A stretch of 46,896 nucleotides of DNA from an uncultured Bacteroidaceae bacterium (GTDB taxonomy: Bacteria > Bacteroidota > Bacteroidia > Bacteroidales > Bacteroidaceae). Numbering within the stretch: the first letter of the stretch is position 1; the number at the start of each line of letters is the position of its first letter. The notes under the pieces are model-generated. The model did not search any database. It worked only from the letters and a program-made list of their open reading frames with translations, and was not told the DNA's origin. This document shows positions 11,758 to 21,011 of this stretch, piece by piece. The stretch spans positions 1 to 46,896 of the forward strand of contig CAJOHO010000017.1 in the NCBI GenBank assembly GCA_905234555.1, given 5' to 3'. A program made the position numbers and the translations under genes.

Positions 11758-14688
11758 TTAATGGATAATCAATACGAAGCCGCCACGGGGTTGGCAGGTA
11801 AGGGACTTGGGCAGTTCCTTCAGAGACTGGATGCTCCAAGGGTTTTCCTTGTTGCCACTATCGGCGAAGAGCTGGGCGTTAGTTCCTTTGATGAAATCGA
11901 GGGAGACGTTGATGGTCTTTTCTGCGTCGGTACCGTTGATACCAGCTACATACCAAGTCTTGCCGCTACGACGAGCCATCACGACGTGGTCGGCTGGTTC
12001 GCCTGCCACGAGACGAGTCTCATCCCATGCTGCGGGCAGCTGACCGAAGAACGCCTGTACTTCCTTAGGCTGAGCCAGGAAACTCTCAGGACGGTCTGCC
12101 AGATGCTGCAGTCCACTTTCGTAGAGGACGGTCAGGGCGAGTTCGTGGGCATGAGAGGTGATGTGGGGATGCTGACTATCGCTAAAGGCACAAGGTGTGT
12201 AGTCCATCGGACCAATCACGTTGCGGGTGAAAGGAATCGTGGCATTATGAGCTGCAGCACGATTGGTGAAGGTAGGCACGTTGTTGTACCACTCTGCGCC
12301 ATAGACGCCTTCCGTGGAAAGCAGGTTGGGATAGGTACGTTGCCATCCACGCGGAATCGTCGCTCCGTGGAAGTTGACCAACAGGTGGTGGCGTGCACCA
12401 CATTCGAGCAGTTCCTGACAGTAGTCCATGTTCAGCTGGGTATCGCCAGAGAAGAAGTCAATCTTCACACCTGCCACACCGATGCTTTCGCACCAGGCAA
12501 ATTCCTTCTCGCGGTCTTCGGGTTTGTTGAGACGGAACTTAGGACCTGGAGCACCATTAACCCAACCTACCGATGAGTTGTACCAAATCATAGGCTTGAT
12601 GCCTTTCTCCTTGGCATAATTCACGGCATCTTCGATAGTTTTGCCATCTTTCATCTCATCCCATTCGGCATCAATCAGCACGTAGGGAAGCTTTAAGGCA
12701 ACGGCAAGATCTACATATTTCTTGATAATATTGTAGTCGTTGGAACCATGATTGTAAGCCCAATAAACCCACGACACAACACCAGGCTTGATCCAGCTGG
12801 TATCTGCCAACTTACAGGGTTCGGAAACATCCGTCACGAGAGTACTTTCCACCACTTTTGCCAAGGTGCCGATAATCGCCACACGCCAAGGTGTATGCCA
12901 GTCGCCCGAGAGGAGCAGTTCGTTCTGGTCGGGACAGACACGGAACAGTTCCTTGTCCTGGTCGTTCTTCAGAGACGAGGCACTCTGACGACGTTCGATA
13001 TTAGCTTCTGTCAGAAGCGTATAGATAGCTGGCGACTGAGAGCGGAAGCCAGCCATCTGTGGAACAGCCTGAATGAGACAGGGATAGCCCCAATGGTGTC
13101 GACGGCTTTCGCCTGTTGTGGAGAGCGGATAGAAACCTTCGTAACCATCGCTCCATTCCATCATCCAACGGTTAGTTCCTTCGGCAATCCGGTAGGTGGT
13201 CTGCTCTTCCGGCATTTTCTCGTTGTTCAGTCCTGTCAACTCATAACGCAGGGCGATTCCGTCGTTGTAGAGACGAAGCACCAAGGTGGTGTTGGCATCC
13301 AGAATGGCACAATACTCGTTGGCTTCGTTGGTGCAATGGCTACGTTTTCCTGCCAGCATCTCGTAATCGGCCTTCACTTTGCGTGAGAAAATGAGGTTCT
13401 GTCCGTTGAGCAGGGCATTTCCGATACCCACCTTCGGCAGACAAAGTACCGTCCTTCCACTATTATTTATTAATAAGGTGTCGTTCTTAACCTGAGCAGT
13501 CAGTTGTCCGTTAGGGCTTTTAGGTTTCTGGGAAACGATGCTGATATCGCGTGTATCCACCTCTTTATTCAGCAGGAACTTGTCGATGAAAGCCTCTACT
13601 TCAGGACGCTGGCTTGCAGGCAACTGACAATGTCCGTGTCCATCGACGATGCTCCAGCCCATGCGGTCTCCGATGCCGAAGCTGTTCCACACTTTCTTTG
13701 CCTCCTTTGCCGACACCAACATGGCATCGTCTGCGAGCCATTGGTAGTCGGGATTTCCCAGCAACAGCAACGCACGTGGACAAACCATCGCACAGAGTTC
13801 GTGCTGGTCGTAGGGAAGGCGATAAACGCCATCGTTGCCGAAGTCCTTCAGCATACTTTCGAGGAACCAATGGTTGTCTGTACGTTCCAGACTCTCCACA
13901 TTTTCGAGGGTATGGGAAACACGCCAGGCAGCAGCACCTCCGCCACCTGGTTCCTGTGCTATCGTCAGGGCTACACGTTCGTCGAAAGCACCACAATAGA
14001 GTGCCATCTTGCCTGCATAGGAACAGCCTGTCACGCCAATGTGCTGGGTGTCAATCTTCGTTTTCTCAGGACCCAACTGCTGGAGACCATCAATCAGGCG
14101 GCTCAGTCCCCAAGCCCATTCGCTATAGGCTCCGTTGTCCTTCAGCTTCGGATAGAGATGGTCGAAATTGTGCTCTCCCCTTTCGTGATGCTGTCCCCAT
14201 TGTCCGTAGTCGTTCACCTGCTTCTCGTGGAACACCATCGTGGCGATGGGACGATCCGTGAAGAGGTCGCGTGGCAAGGAAATACCACTTGTACCAATCA
14301 TCAGGGCGTAAGGGGGTTTCCCCACCTTCGGATAACGAATGACGGAACGAAGGGTCAGGGTTTCTTTCCCAACGGTAACATCCACCACGAGAGCCGTATC
14401 GCCCTCCATGTGTGCTTTCACCTGACTGGGATCAACAGACGGTTTTTGACCGATGCCCCAATGCTGAATCATGGAAGCGATTTCGTTGCGACGGCGTTCC
14501 CAGTCGCCAAAGTCCTTCACACCTTCCAAGGCATTGGGCAGCTCTTTCATCACAGGCAGCTTCTTGAAGCTGGTCTTGATGGGTTTCTGGTACTGAATGC
14601 CCGTGTTCTCAGATGGATATACACGCGGCTGAGCGAAGGCAAAACAACCCATCGCCAGCATCATGGCTGTTATGACTGTTCTTTTCAT
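11758..14688 (-). CDS. CE15 glucuronoyl esterase fused to GH97 alpha-glycosidase
   Basis: A 976-residue two-enzyme protein. A signal peptide (1-19) ends CFAFA|Q. Residues about 30-375 are CE15-like: GVTGCSYAGK gives nucleophile Ser223, QEPGGGGAAAWR matches the family glycine-rich block, and DGHGHC gives His353. CE15 enzymes cleave the ester between 4-O-methylglucuronic acid on xylan and lignin alcohols. Residues about 385-976 are GH97: VKIDFF (Asp744) and STEGV (Glu793) align with the nucleophile and acid positions of retaining alpha-galactosidase-type GH97. The conserved CE15 Arg after the Ser (GCSRxGK) is Tyr here. The ATG at 14688 (MKRTVITA) is chosen over an upstream in-frame ATG at 14748, because it starts the signal peptide and clears the neighbour's stop at 14723. 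A second GH97 lies in the plus operon. Confidence 0.82.
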   Translation of the reverse strand: MKRTVITAMMLAMGCFAFAQPRVYPSENTGIQYQKPIKTSFKKLPVMKELPNALEGVKDFGDWERRRNEIASMIQHWGIGQKPSVDPSQVKAHMEGDTALVVDVTVGKETLTLRSVIRYPKVGKPPYALMIGTSGISLPRDLFTDRPIATMVFHEKQVNDYGQWGQHHERGEHNFDHLYPKLKDNGAYSEWAWGLSRLIDGLQQLGPEKTKIDTQHIGVTGCSYAGKMALYCGAFDERVALTIAQEPGGGGAAAWRVSHTLENVESLERTDNHWFLESMLKDFGNDGVYRLPYDQHELCAMVCPRALLLLGNPDYQWLADDAMLVSAKEAKKVWNSFGIGDRMGWSIVDGHGHCQLPASQRPEVEAFIDKFLLNKEVDTRDISIVSQKPKSPNGQLTAQVKNDTLLINNSGRTVLCLPKVGIGNALLNGQNLIFSRKVKADYEMLAGKRSHCTNEANEYCAILDANTTLVLRLYNDGIALRYELTGLNNEKMPEEQTTYRIAEGTNRWMMEWSDGYEGFYPLSTTGESRRHHWGYPCLIQAVPQMAGFRSQSPAIYTLLTEANIERRQSASSLKNDQDKELFRVCPDQNELLLSGDWHTPWRVAIIGTLAKVVESTLVTDVSEPCKLADTSWIKPGVVSWVYWAYNHGSNDYNIIKKYVDLAVALKLPYVLIDAEWDEMKDGKTIEDAVNYAKEKGIKPMIWYNSSVGWVNGAPGPKFRLNKPEDREKEFAWCESIGVAGVKIDFFSGDTQLNMDYCQELLECGARHHLLVNFHGATIPRGWQRTYPNLLSTEGVYGAEWYNNVPTFTNRAAAHNATIPFTRNVIGPMDYTPCAFSDSQHPHITSHAHELALTVLYESGLQHLADRPESFLAQPKEVQAFFGQLPAAWDETRLVAGEPADHVVMARRSGKTWYVAGINGTDAEKTINVSLDFIKGTNAQLFADSGNKENPWSIQSLKELPKSLTCQPRGGFVLIIH

Positions 14689-14722
14689 ATCTTTCTTTGT
14701 TACGGAAAACCGCAACACACAG

Positions 14723-16513
14723 TTATTGTTTAAAGAATTTCTTGCCATTCACGATGTAGAGACCACGCGGCAGGTTCTGCAACTGTTCTCTGGTTCCAAC
14801 CTTCATGCCCTGCAAAGAATAGACGGCATCATCTGCCTTTTCCATCTTTGTTGTTTGGATGTCGGTAACGGCTCCACCCATCGTGCAGAAGGAGAAGAAA
14901 GTCGGTTCGTCGTACTTGGCAGATGTCTGGTTCTTCAGGTAGAGGCCTGTACCGATATTTCTCAGGGTAAAGCCTTTACCGCTGACGTACTGGATTTCCC
15001 ATGCTGCACCATTCTTGATTTCCTGTCCATTCTGTTTGTTCAGTCCGTTGATAAAGCAATTGGTTTTATTGGCTGCCTGTGAATTGAGGTAGCCTGGGTT
15101 GTCGTTTACACGATAGTCTGAGCCAGACGGTTGAACCATTCGGAGCATGTAATAGTCTCTGACTGCAGGGTCGGCATTGTTCTTCATGCTGACCAGTCGG
15201 AACTTATAACCAGCGTTGTTGGAAGAGAACGCTTCGTCGTATGCACCATATTTCAACGTCTGACCACTTGGGCAATAGAGCGCCTTTCCGTCTGTTTCGT
15301 TGACGATGGCAAATTGGTTCAGCATGGCATCGTCCAAATTTGCAAGGTGGTAGCCCAGCATATCGGCACTCGGTACGGTAAAAGTAAGGGTTACCGTGTG
15401 CTCCGTTCTGTTAAAGTCCATATACGTGGCAGTTACTGTACCTATGGAACCTGGCTCACCCATCGTGATGTAACCGTTGCTGATGGTGAAGTCGTCGCTG
15501 GTAAAGGTGGCGTCGGAGGTAACGTCTTCACGATGATTGTCGATGAAGGTACACATGAGGGAAAGCTTCACTCTTGATTTTGCCTTATAGGTGAAATAGT
15601 TGTCAAAGCTCTTCGGAATAAAGAACTTCTGCAGGTTTGCAGGCAGGGTGTAATCGGGGTCTTTGTAGAGTTCGACTCCCATCAATTTCAGGGCTTCAAA
15701 AGCGTAACGCTTGCCGAACTGACGATAACCCGTCACAGAGAAGTGCCAAGGGTCTGTGCCGTTACCAGGAAGGTCTTTGGCGCTGACAACATGGCCTGTA
15801 GGAATGACGCTGGGGATTCTCTTGACCTGAGTGTTATGGCTGGAACAACCACCACCCATATTCTCATATTCCACCTCACCCACGAAGATAGGAACATCGG
15901 CAGCATCCAGTTCCAGATCAGTCAGCATGTCGTTGTAAATCTTCTTCACCATGTTGGGCCAGTTGGGATCACCACAATTCGAACAACCCTGATGGAGCAG
16001 GATGCCCTTGATAACACCTACTTCCTGAGCCTTCTTTGCCATCTCGATGATGCGTCCGTAAGGATTGCCTCCATAGTAGTTGGTGGCGAGTTGTGCCCAC
16101 CACTCGGTTGAGTTCTGACTCAGCTTCTGCTGGTATTTGTCCTTATCGAACATCTCTATGGGACTTCCACCCATAGCGACTGCAATCACACCAATCTTGA
16201 CGTCAGAAGGCAGGGCTGCCACCATCGTACGTCCAAAATAATCGGTAGGACCTAACTTACCGACAGGACTGACAATCGGGCATTTGGCGGTGTACCAGTT
16301 ACCCAACGTACGACTGGGTGAGCTGAAATTCGTGGTAGCAAGCATCTGAAAACGGGAATCAACAAACTGGTTGTCAACTGACTCCCATTGTGCATTTCCT
16401 TCCATATTCGACTGTCCGAAACAGATGTAAATATAGAAATTAGGGTCAACATCGGCTTTGGCTCCGATGAACATCGTTGTCATGAACAACGTGAAAAGTA
16501 AAAATCGTTTCAT
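14723..16513 (-). CDS. CE6-like (SASA/SGNH) acetyl xylan esterase with sorting tail
   Basis: A 596-residue secreted carbohydrate acetylesterase, likely deacetylating xylan. A signal peptide covers 1-20. The catalytic Ser35 is in FGQSNMEG and the Asp254-x-x-His257 pair in DPWHFS, both typical of CE6/sialate-acetylesterase (SASA) proteins. About residues 330-410 look like a linker beta-domain. About 420-555 resembles a beta-trefoil-like binding module (KALYCPSGQTLKYGAY, GTGLYLKN), though this is less certain. The C-terminus, VYSLQGMKV...LPRGLYIVNGKKFFKQ, resembles type IX secretion sorting tails. The ATG at 16513 (MKRFLLFT) is chosen, since the longer frame would overlap the end of GH10. It starts 4 bases after the GH10 stop, so the two are surely cotranscribed. 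Confidence 0.82.
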   Translation of the reverse strand: MKRFLLFTLFMTTMFIGAKADVDPNFYIYICFGQSNMEGNAQWESVDNQFVDSRFQMLATTNFSSPSRTLGNWYTAKCPIVSPVGKLGPTDYFGRTMVAALPSDVKIGVIAVAMGGSPIEMFDKDKYQQKLSQNSTEWWAQLATNYYGGNPYGRIIEMAKKAQEVGVIKGILLHQGCSNCGDPNWPNMVKKIYNDMLTDLELDAADVPIFVGEVEYENMGGGCSSHNTQVKRIPSVIPTGHVVSAKDLPGNGTDPWHFSVTGYRQFGKRYAFEALKLMGVELYKDPDYTLPANLQKFFIPKSFDNYFTYKAKSRVKLSLMCTFIDNHREDVTSDATFTSDDFTISNGYITMGEPGSIGTVTATYMDFNRTEHTVTLTFTVPSADMLGYHLANLDDAMLNQFAIVNETDGKALYCPSGQTLKYGAYDEAFSSNNAGYKFRLVSMKNNADPAVRDYYMLRMVQPSGSDYRVNDNPGYLNSQAANKTNCFINGLNKQNGQEIKNGAAWEIQYVSGKGFTLRNIGTGLYLKNQTSAKYDEPTFFSFCTMGGAVTDIQTTKMEKADDAVYSLQGMKVGTREQLQNLPRGLYIVNGKKFFKQ

Positions 16514-16517
16514 ATGT

Positions 16518-19082
16518 TTAATGTTTAATGTATAATATCTTTCCTTCTTTAATATATAAACCGCAAGGCAGGCCCCCTCCAACTCCCCCAAGGGGGAGGG
16601 TTAACGATTTACTACCTCCTATTTTTCGTCCGGTGAGGTCGTAGATGGCGTCACTTTGTTGCGACTGAGTCGCAACAGACGTAACCGAGGTAATGATATC
16701 GCGATGACGCAGGGCAGAACGAACGGCATACCAAGCTGGTTTCTTTGCCAATCCTGCTGTGTAAAGCAACGGATTGGAAGCGCTACGCCAAGAGTCGTTG
16801 TCCTTGATTCCCCAAATCATCATGGTGGGGCAGTTGTCGTTGTTCAGGACAATATCGGTAATGATGCGATATTGACGGGCCTGTTCCTCCAAGTCTTTGG
16901 CAGAAGTGGATGGTGTACCCATATCCAGTTCGGTAATGATGCACTTGAGACCCAGTTCAGCAAAACGACGGATGTTCTGATCGAGTTTCACGGAATCCAT
17001 ATCGCCTACAGAGAAGTGACATTGGAGACCGACTCCGTCGAGTGGGATATTCCGCTCCTGCAGGTGTTTCACCAGGTTGTAGAAAGCGACGGTCTTCGCC
17101 TTTCCCTGCAGTTCTACGTCGTAGTCGTTGAGATAGAGTTGGGCTGTGGGGTCTGCACGATGTGCATAGACAAATGCTGAGTCGATGTAATCGTCTCCGA
17201 TGGCTCGTTGCCAGACAGACGCACGGAGGAAATAGCTGTTCGGATCGGTTCGGAGAATGGTCTGGTCGTCATCGAGACATTCGTTCACCACGTCCCACTC
17301 CACTACTTTTCCCTTAAAGTGGGTCATGACGTTGGTGATGTGGTTCTTCATGATTTCCAACGCCTCGGCACGCGTCCAGTTCTGGTCGTTCTTCTTGCCA
17401 TCGCTACTGAGCCAAGTGGGTTGCTGCTGATGCCACACCAGACAATGGCCTCGAACCGTCATCTTATTGTTTTTGGCGAAAGTGACAAGCTGGTCGGCAC
17501 TTCCGTAGGTGAATTGTCCCCTCGATGGTTGCAGGGCATCCATCTTCATCTCGTTCTCTGCCACCATCATGTTATATTGCTTTCCACTCTCGTCGCGATC
17601 GCTCTGGTAGCCTTTGTAGGTACAGAGTGCCACACCGATGTTCTTGCCATTCTTTTCTGCATAATAGCGCAAAGTGTGGGTGTCGGTATTGTCGTTGATG
17701 CCATCGTCGTAGAAAGCACCCATCGTACTTTCTCCTGGATTGTCAGGGTCATCGGGATTGTCCGGATTGTCTGGGTCCTGATTTTCCAATGATGTCAGGG
17801 TTAACACCAGGGCATAGCCGCTTTCTGTCTGACGTTCTTCGATGGTCCATGTATATTTCTCAGGTGTTTTCAGTTCGAAGTTCCAGTCACCTGTCTTTTT
17901 CTTTGCTGTTAGAAGCGTAAATTCGTCACCCACCTTGACATCGGCTTCTTCTGCTATCACGATACTCACGTTGGGCATCTTGTCATCGGTGGAGAAGTCT
18001 TCACACTGGTTGGAATACTTCAGTTCTCCGTTTACCACGAGTTGGTCGTAGCTGCTGGTATTTGCCACCTTGAAACGAAGCATGGAAGCTGGATGCACGA
18101 CAAGGTTTGTGTTCTTCGAGGTTGTAAAGTAGTTTTTCAACGTCAGCGTCCCGATGTTGTCGTCACCAGGCTCAATCGTTCCGTAATTATCCACAGTACC
18201 GCCAATACTACCTGTTCCGCCTAACACACCATTGGTGAAGACGTAGGCAATGGCGTCGTTGATGTTTGTTTTGGCTCCCAGTCCTCCACGCATCTTCTTA
18301 GTTTCGGCTTCTGCACGATTGTTGTTCACCAACACTTTTCCGTTCAGCACACGGAGTGCTCCTGTCAGGTAATTGTTGTTACCCGTGATGGTATAGGTAC
18401 CCGTACCTTCTTTGATAAGACCGAGGATGGTACCATCATTATAACTGCCTGGGGCAATCGTTCCTGCCAACACAGCATCACCATTCAGGGATCCGACCAG
18501 ATAGTAGGAGGTGCGATTGGTTTTCATATATCCTTGCAGGGTGGAACCGGCTTCCATCTGCAGTTCTCCGATTCGGAAACCACCTGCGGTCTCGCTGTTG
18601 GCTTCGTTGCAGATTCCGGCACCATCATGAACCGTCACCTTGCAATTTTGTAAGGCGTTGTTGAGTTTGCCACTCTTGATACAATCATCTATCATCTCAG
18701 GTGAGAACACTTTCCCACCATGATTCAGAACAATCAGGAAAGCACCAGCTTTCGAGGAATTTTCCCTGAAAGGATAGATATGGGCATCGCCTCTGAAGTT
18801 TGTCCAATTAGCCCATGCCGATTTCGTTCCTAACCAGCACCGTTCACCACCCGCATAGAGGTTGATGGTTCCTCTGCCACTCACCGTAGAGTTCAAATAG
18901 CAATAACGTGCCAACTTCACATCGACGATTTTGCCAGAAGCCACAGAGATCGCCTGATTGTAGGTGATATAGGTTTTGTCAGTATTATCACCATTCCCGT
19001 CTCTGATATCAATAACGGTATTCTGTGCCGAAACAGCTGATGCGAGCCATAAAAAGCCTAAAAGGGTAAGAATTCTATGCAT
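16518..19082 (-). CDS. GH10 endo-beta-1,4-xylanase with large N-terminal beta-repeat region
   Basis: An 854-residue secreted xylanase and the only clear backbone-cutting enzyme of the locus. A signal peptide covers 1-20 (SAVSAQ). About 25-430 is a beta-rich region with a passenger-repeat-like segment (GTGTYTITGNNNYLTGALRVLNG split around residue 230), like autotransporter-associated beta-strand repeats. An Asp-Pro-Asn linker (about 436-451) comes from a short tandem repeat at 17725-17775. The GH10 barrel (about 455-800) has acid/base Glu601 in WDVVNECL and nucleophile Glu718 in IITELDMG. No CBM22 or split-CBM insert of known Bacteroidota GH10 was recognised. The tail IYDLTGRKIGG...GLYIKEGKILYIKH is sorting-like, carries an in-frame palindromic element, and its last codons lie in a TTTAATGTTTAATG repeat. 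Confidence 0.88.
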   Translation of the reverse strand: MHRILTLLGFLWLASAVSAQNTVIDIRDGNGDNTDKTYITYNQAISVASGKIVDVKLARYCYLNSTVSGRGTINLYAGGERCWLGTKSAWANWTNFRGDAHIYPFRENSSKAGAFLIVLNHGGKVFSPEMIDDCIKSGKLNNALQNCKVTVHDGAGICNEANSETAGGFRIGELQMEAGSTLQGYMKTNRTSYYLVGSLNGDAVLAGTIAPGSYNDGTILGLIKEGTGTYTITGNNNYLTGALRVLNGKVLVNNNRAEAETKKMRGGLGAKTNINDAIAYVFTNGVLGGTGSIGGTVDNYGTIEPGDDNIGTLTLKNYFTTSKNTNLVVHPASMLRFKVANTSSYDQLVVNGELKYSNQCEDFSTDDKMPNVSIVIAEEADVKVGDEFTLLTAKKKTGDWNFELKTPEKYTWTIEERQTESGYALVLTLTSLENQDPDNPDNPDDPDNPGESTMGAFYDDGINDNTDTHTLRYYAEKNGKNIGVALCTYKGYQSDRDESGKQYNMMVAENEMKMDALQPSRGQFTYGSADQLVTFAKNNKMTVRGHCLVWHQQQPTWLSSDGKKNDQNWTRAEALEIMKNHITNVMTHFKGKVVEWDVVNECLDDDQTILRTDPNSYFLRASVWQRAIGDDYIDSAFVYAHRADPTAQLYLNDYDVELQGKAKTVAFYNLVKHLQERNIPLDGVGLQCHFSVGDMDSVKLDQNIRRFAELGLKCIITELDMGTPSTSAKDLEEQARQYRIITDIVLNNDNCPTMMIWGIKDNDSWRSASNPLLYTAGLAKKPAWYAVRSALRHRDIITSVTSVATQSQQSDAIYDLTGRKIGGSKSLTLPLGGVGGGLPCGLYIKEGKILYIKH
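16571..16603 (-). repeat. GC-rich palindromic element, in frame in GH10 sorting tail
   Basis: Coding-strand CTCCCCCTTGGGGGAG plus TTGGAGGGGGCC encodes [11 protein letters not shown] just before CGLYIKEG. It is nearly base-for-base the same as the copy in the GH2 tail. Confidence 0.9.
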
Positions 19083-19102
19083 TTTTTAAGATTGAAAGCC
19101 AT

Positions 19103-19202
19103 TCCCCCCTCCCCGTTGGAGGGGAAGGGGAAAATGTTGAATGTTTAAAGTTTAATGTTTATTGACTTTAAATTATGCATTATGAATTATGCATTGGATG
19201 CA
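19103..19202. repeat. Degenerate palindromic element and AT-rich repeats between esterase and GH10
   Basis: CCCCTCC-CCGTT-GGAGGGG-AAGGGG (19103-19130) is a worn relative of the GC-rich element. It is followed by GTTTAAAG/GTTTAATG units and AATTATGCATTATGAATTATGC. These fill the 120-base gap; no promoter box was recognised. Confidence 0.5.
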
Positions 19203-20969
19203 TTACTTTACTTTCTTGTTCTTTTCAATAGTCCAGCCTTGACGCTTGGAGAGTCCGCAGTTTTTGCCTTCGAACATCTTCGCTGCTTCCTTGCTGCCTT
19301 TCAGCTGCCAGTCGAGCCAGCCAAGTGCTACGATGGAGAATTCGCCGCCATGAGGCTGTGAGTAAGTACCTCCATGACCCACTGGGAAGTTCGTGGCGAT
19401 GGCAGGAACATGGCTGATGCGGTGGAAGTCGTCCATTCCGTTCCCATAAGCTATATCCTGTTCACCACCAAGGATATAGATGATAGGGGTATGGATCTCT
19501 TTCAGCTTTTCCTTCGGAGGCATAGGCATTCCGCCAACAGCCTGATTGGCGTTCTGCTGATTAAACAGTCCGCTATTGCAAATCATCAACGCAGAGATGC
19601 GCTTGTCGGCACAGTTGAAAAGTGTCTGCAAGCCACCACACGACATACCTGCTACGCAAAGGTTCTTCAGGTCAAGCTTCTGGTAGAAAGGACTATTGGG
19701 GTCTGCATTCTGTGCGTATGCCCAGTCGATGCTTTCGATTTGCTGTGCAGAACTTGACATCGGACCTTTGTACCATTCGTCAGTCATAGGGATAAAACCT
19801 GTTGCCAGCACGATATAACCGTGGGAGGCAATTTCGTTCAGGAATTTCACGTGCTCAAATGGCGAGTTGTTGCAGGCTCCGTTACCCCATACGAGGATGG
19901 GCAGCGGTTTCTTGGCACCGAAAGCAGAGAGATCCTGTGGGCAGAACACCGTATGAGCAGGCAGACCTTCCACTTCTTTCATGATAGCTTTGTAAGGACC
20001 TGTACCACCATCTTCGAGGATGCGCGACTTGAGAGCAGAGGCGTTGGCAGCTTCCTTGAGGAAGAAGTCAGTCATTTGCTTGAAGGTGTTTTCGTTGAAA
20101 GTCACAGGACCATGTCCTCCACCTGGAACGCTGACGAATGTCTCCAATCTGCCCACTTTCTTCAGGGCTTCGGAGAAGTTCACACCCTGGCAATGAGGAA
20201 CCACATTGTCGGCATCACCATGGAACACAAGGAAACGAGGCAGTTTGGCATTATCCACGTAAGTGATAGGACTGATGAGGGCAACGAGGTCGGGATTCGA
20301 TGCAGGAGCACAACCCATCAGGGCTGCTTCGGGCGACTTTTCGTCCTTCACCGTCTCGCAGTTTTCCATGTGTGCCATATCCACTGGTCCGAACCAGTCA
20401 ACCACGGCATCCACATTACTGGAGAAGTTCATGTTGCCACCTACAGTTCCTTCAAGGTCTACGGTCGTGCTGCCCACCGTGCGTGTCTTCATGTCATTGG
20501 TTACACCAGCGAGCGCAGAAAGATGTCCTCCAGAAGAGAAGCCAGTGATTCCCACGAAGGAAGTGTCGAGTTTGTAGTCCGCGGCATGAGCACGGATGAA
20601 TCGGATAGCCGCCTTCACATCTTGGATTTGAGCAGGGAACTTAGCGTCACCGCTGGAACGGTGGTTGATGCACACAACAGCAAAGCCAGCATCAATCAAT
20701 GGTTTACCCAGCGACATAAATGTCATTCCTTTCATGTTGTTGGAGAACCATGCACTACCATAGATGGCAACCACCACCTTATACTTGTCCTGACCCGTCT
20801 CAGGCAGATAAATGTCCAGACGGTGGGCTTCGAGGTCATCACCAGCATAGTTGATGTCCTTGTAAGTGGGATTGGTTGCAGGAGCACCAAAACCACCGAA
20901 CCCTCCAGGCTGTGCTGCTACTGTCAGAGCAAGGCAACAACCCAATGCGAAAGAAAAGAATCTTTTCAT
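19203..20969 (-). CDS. Tandem two-domain alpha/beta-hydrolase esterase (feruloyl/acetyl esterase-like)
   Basis: A 588-residue secreted protein made of two serine-hydrolase domains. A signal peptide (1-20) ends TVAAQ and is followed by a Gly-Phe-rich stretch (PGGFGGFGAP). Domain 1 (about 35-310) resembles the BD-FAE/lipase-like group: GFSSGG gives Ser145, HGDAD gives Asp252, GGGHG gives His286. Domain 2 (about 315-580) has GMSCGG with Ser443, and candidate acid and base in GGEQDIA and VGHGGTY. Two active sites could remove two acyl types (for example acetyl and feruloyl) from arabinoxylan, but specificity is not visible in the sequence. It lies 42 bases after the GH43 start and 120 bases before GH10. 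Confidence 0.78.
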   Translation of the reverse strand: MKRFFSFALGCCLALTVAAQPGGFGGFGAPATNPTYKDINYAGDDLEAHRLDIYLPETGQDKYKVVVAIYGSAWFSNNMKGMTFMSLGKPLIDAGFAVVCINHRSSGDAKFPAQIQDVKAAIRFIRAHAADYKLDTSFVGITGFSSGGHLSALAGVTNDMKTRTVGSTTVDLEGTVGGNMNFSSNVDAVVDWFGPVDMAHMENCETVKDEKSPEAALMGCAPASNPDLVALISPITYVDNAKLPRFLVFHGDADNVVPHCQGVNFSEALKKVGRLETFVSVPGGGHGPVTFNENTFKQMTDFFLKEAANASALKSRILEDGGTGPYKAIMKEVEGLPAHTVFCPQDLSAFGAKKPLPILVWGNGACNNSPFEHVKFLNEIASHGYIVLATGFIPMTDEWYKGPMSSSAQQIESIDWAYAQNADPNSPFYQKLDLKNLCVAGMSCGGLQTLFNCADKRISALMICNSGLFNQQNANQAVGGMPMPPKEKLKEIHTPIIYILGGEQDIAYGNGMDDFHRISHVPAIATNFPVGHGGTYSQPHGGEFSIVALGWLDWQLKGSKEAAKMFEGKNCGLSKRQGWTIEKNKKVK

Positions 20970-21011
20970 CTTTAATTATCTATGGTTTTTGAATTATGAA
21001 TTATGCATTGT

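Noticed and set aside
16514..16591. Extended N-terminus of the CE6-like protein
   Set aside because: It would overlap the end of GH10 through the palindromic element and lacks a signal peptide; MKRFLLFT at 16513 is a proper start.
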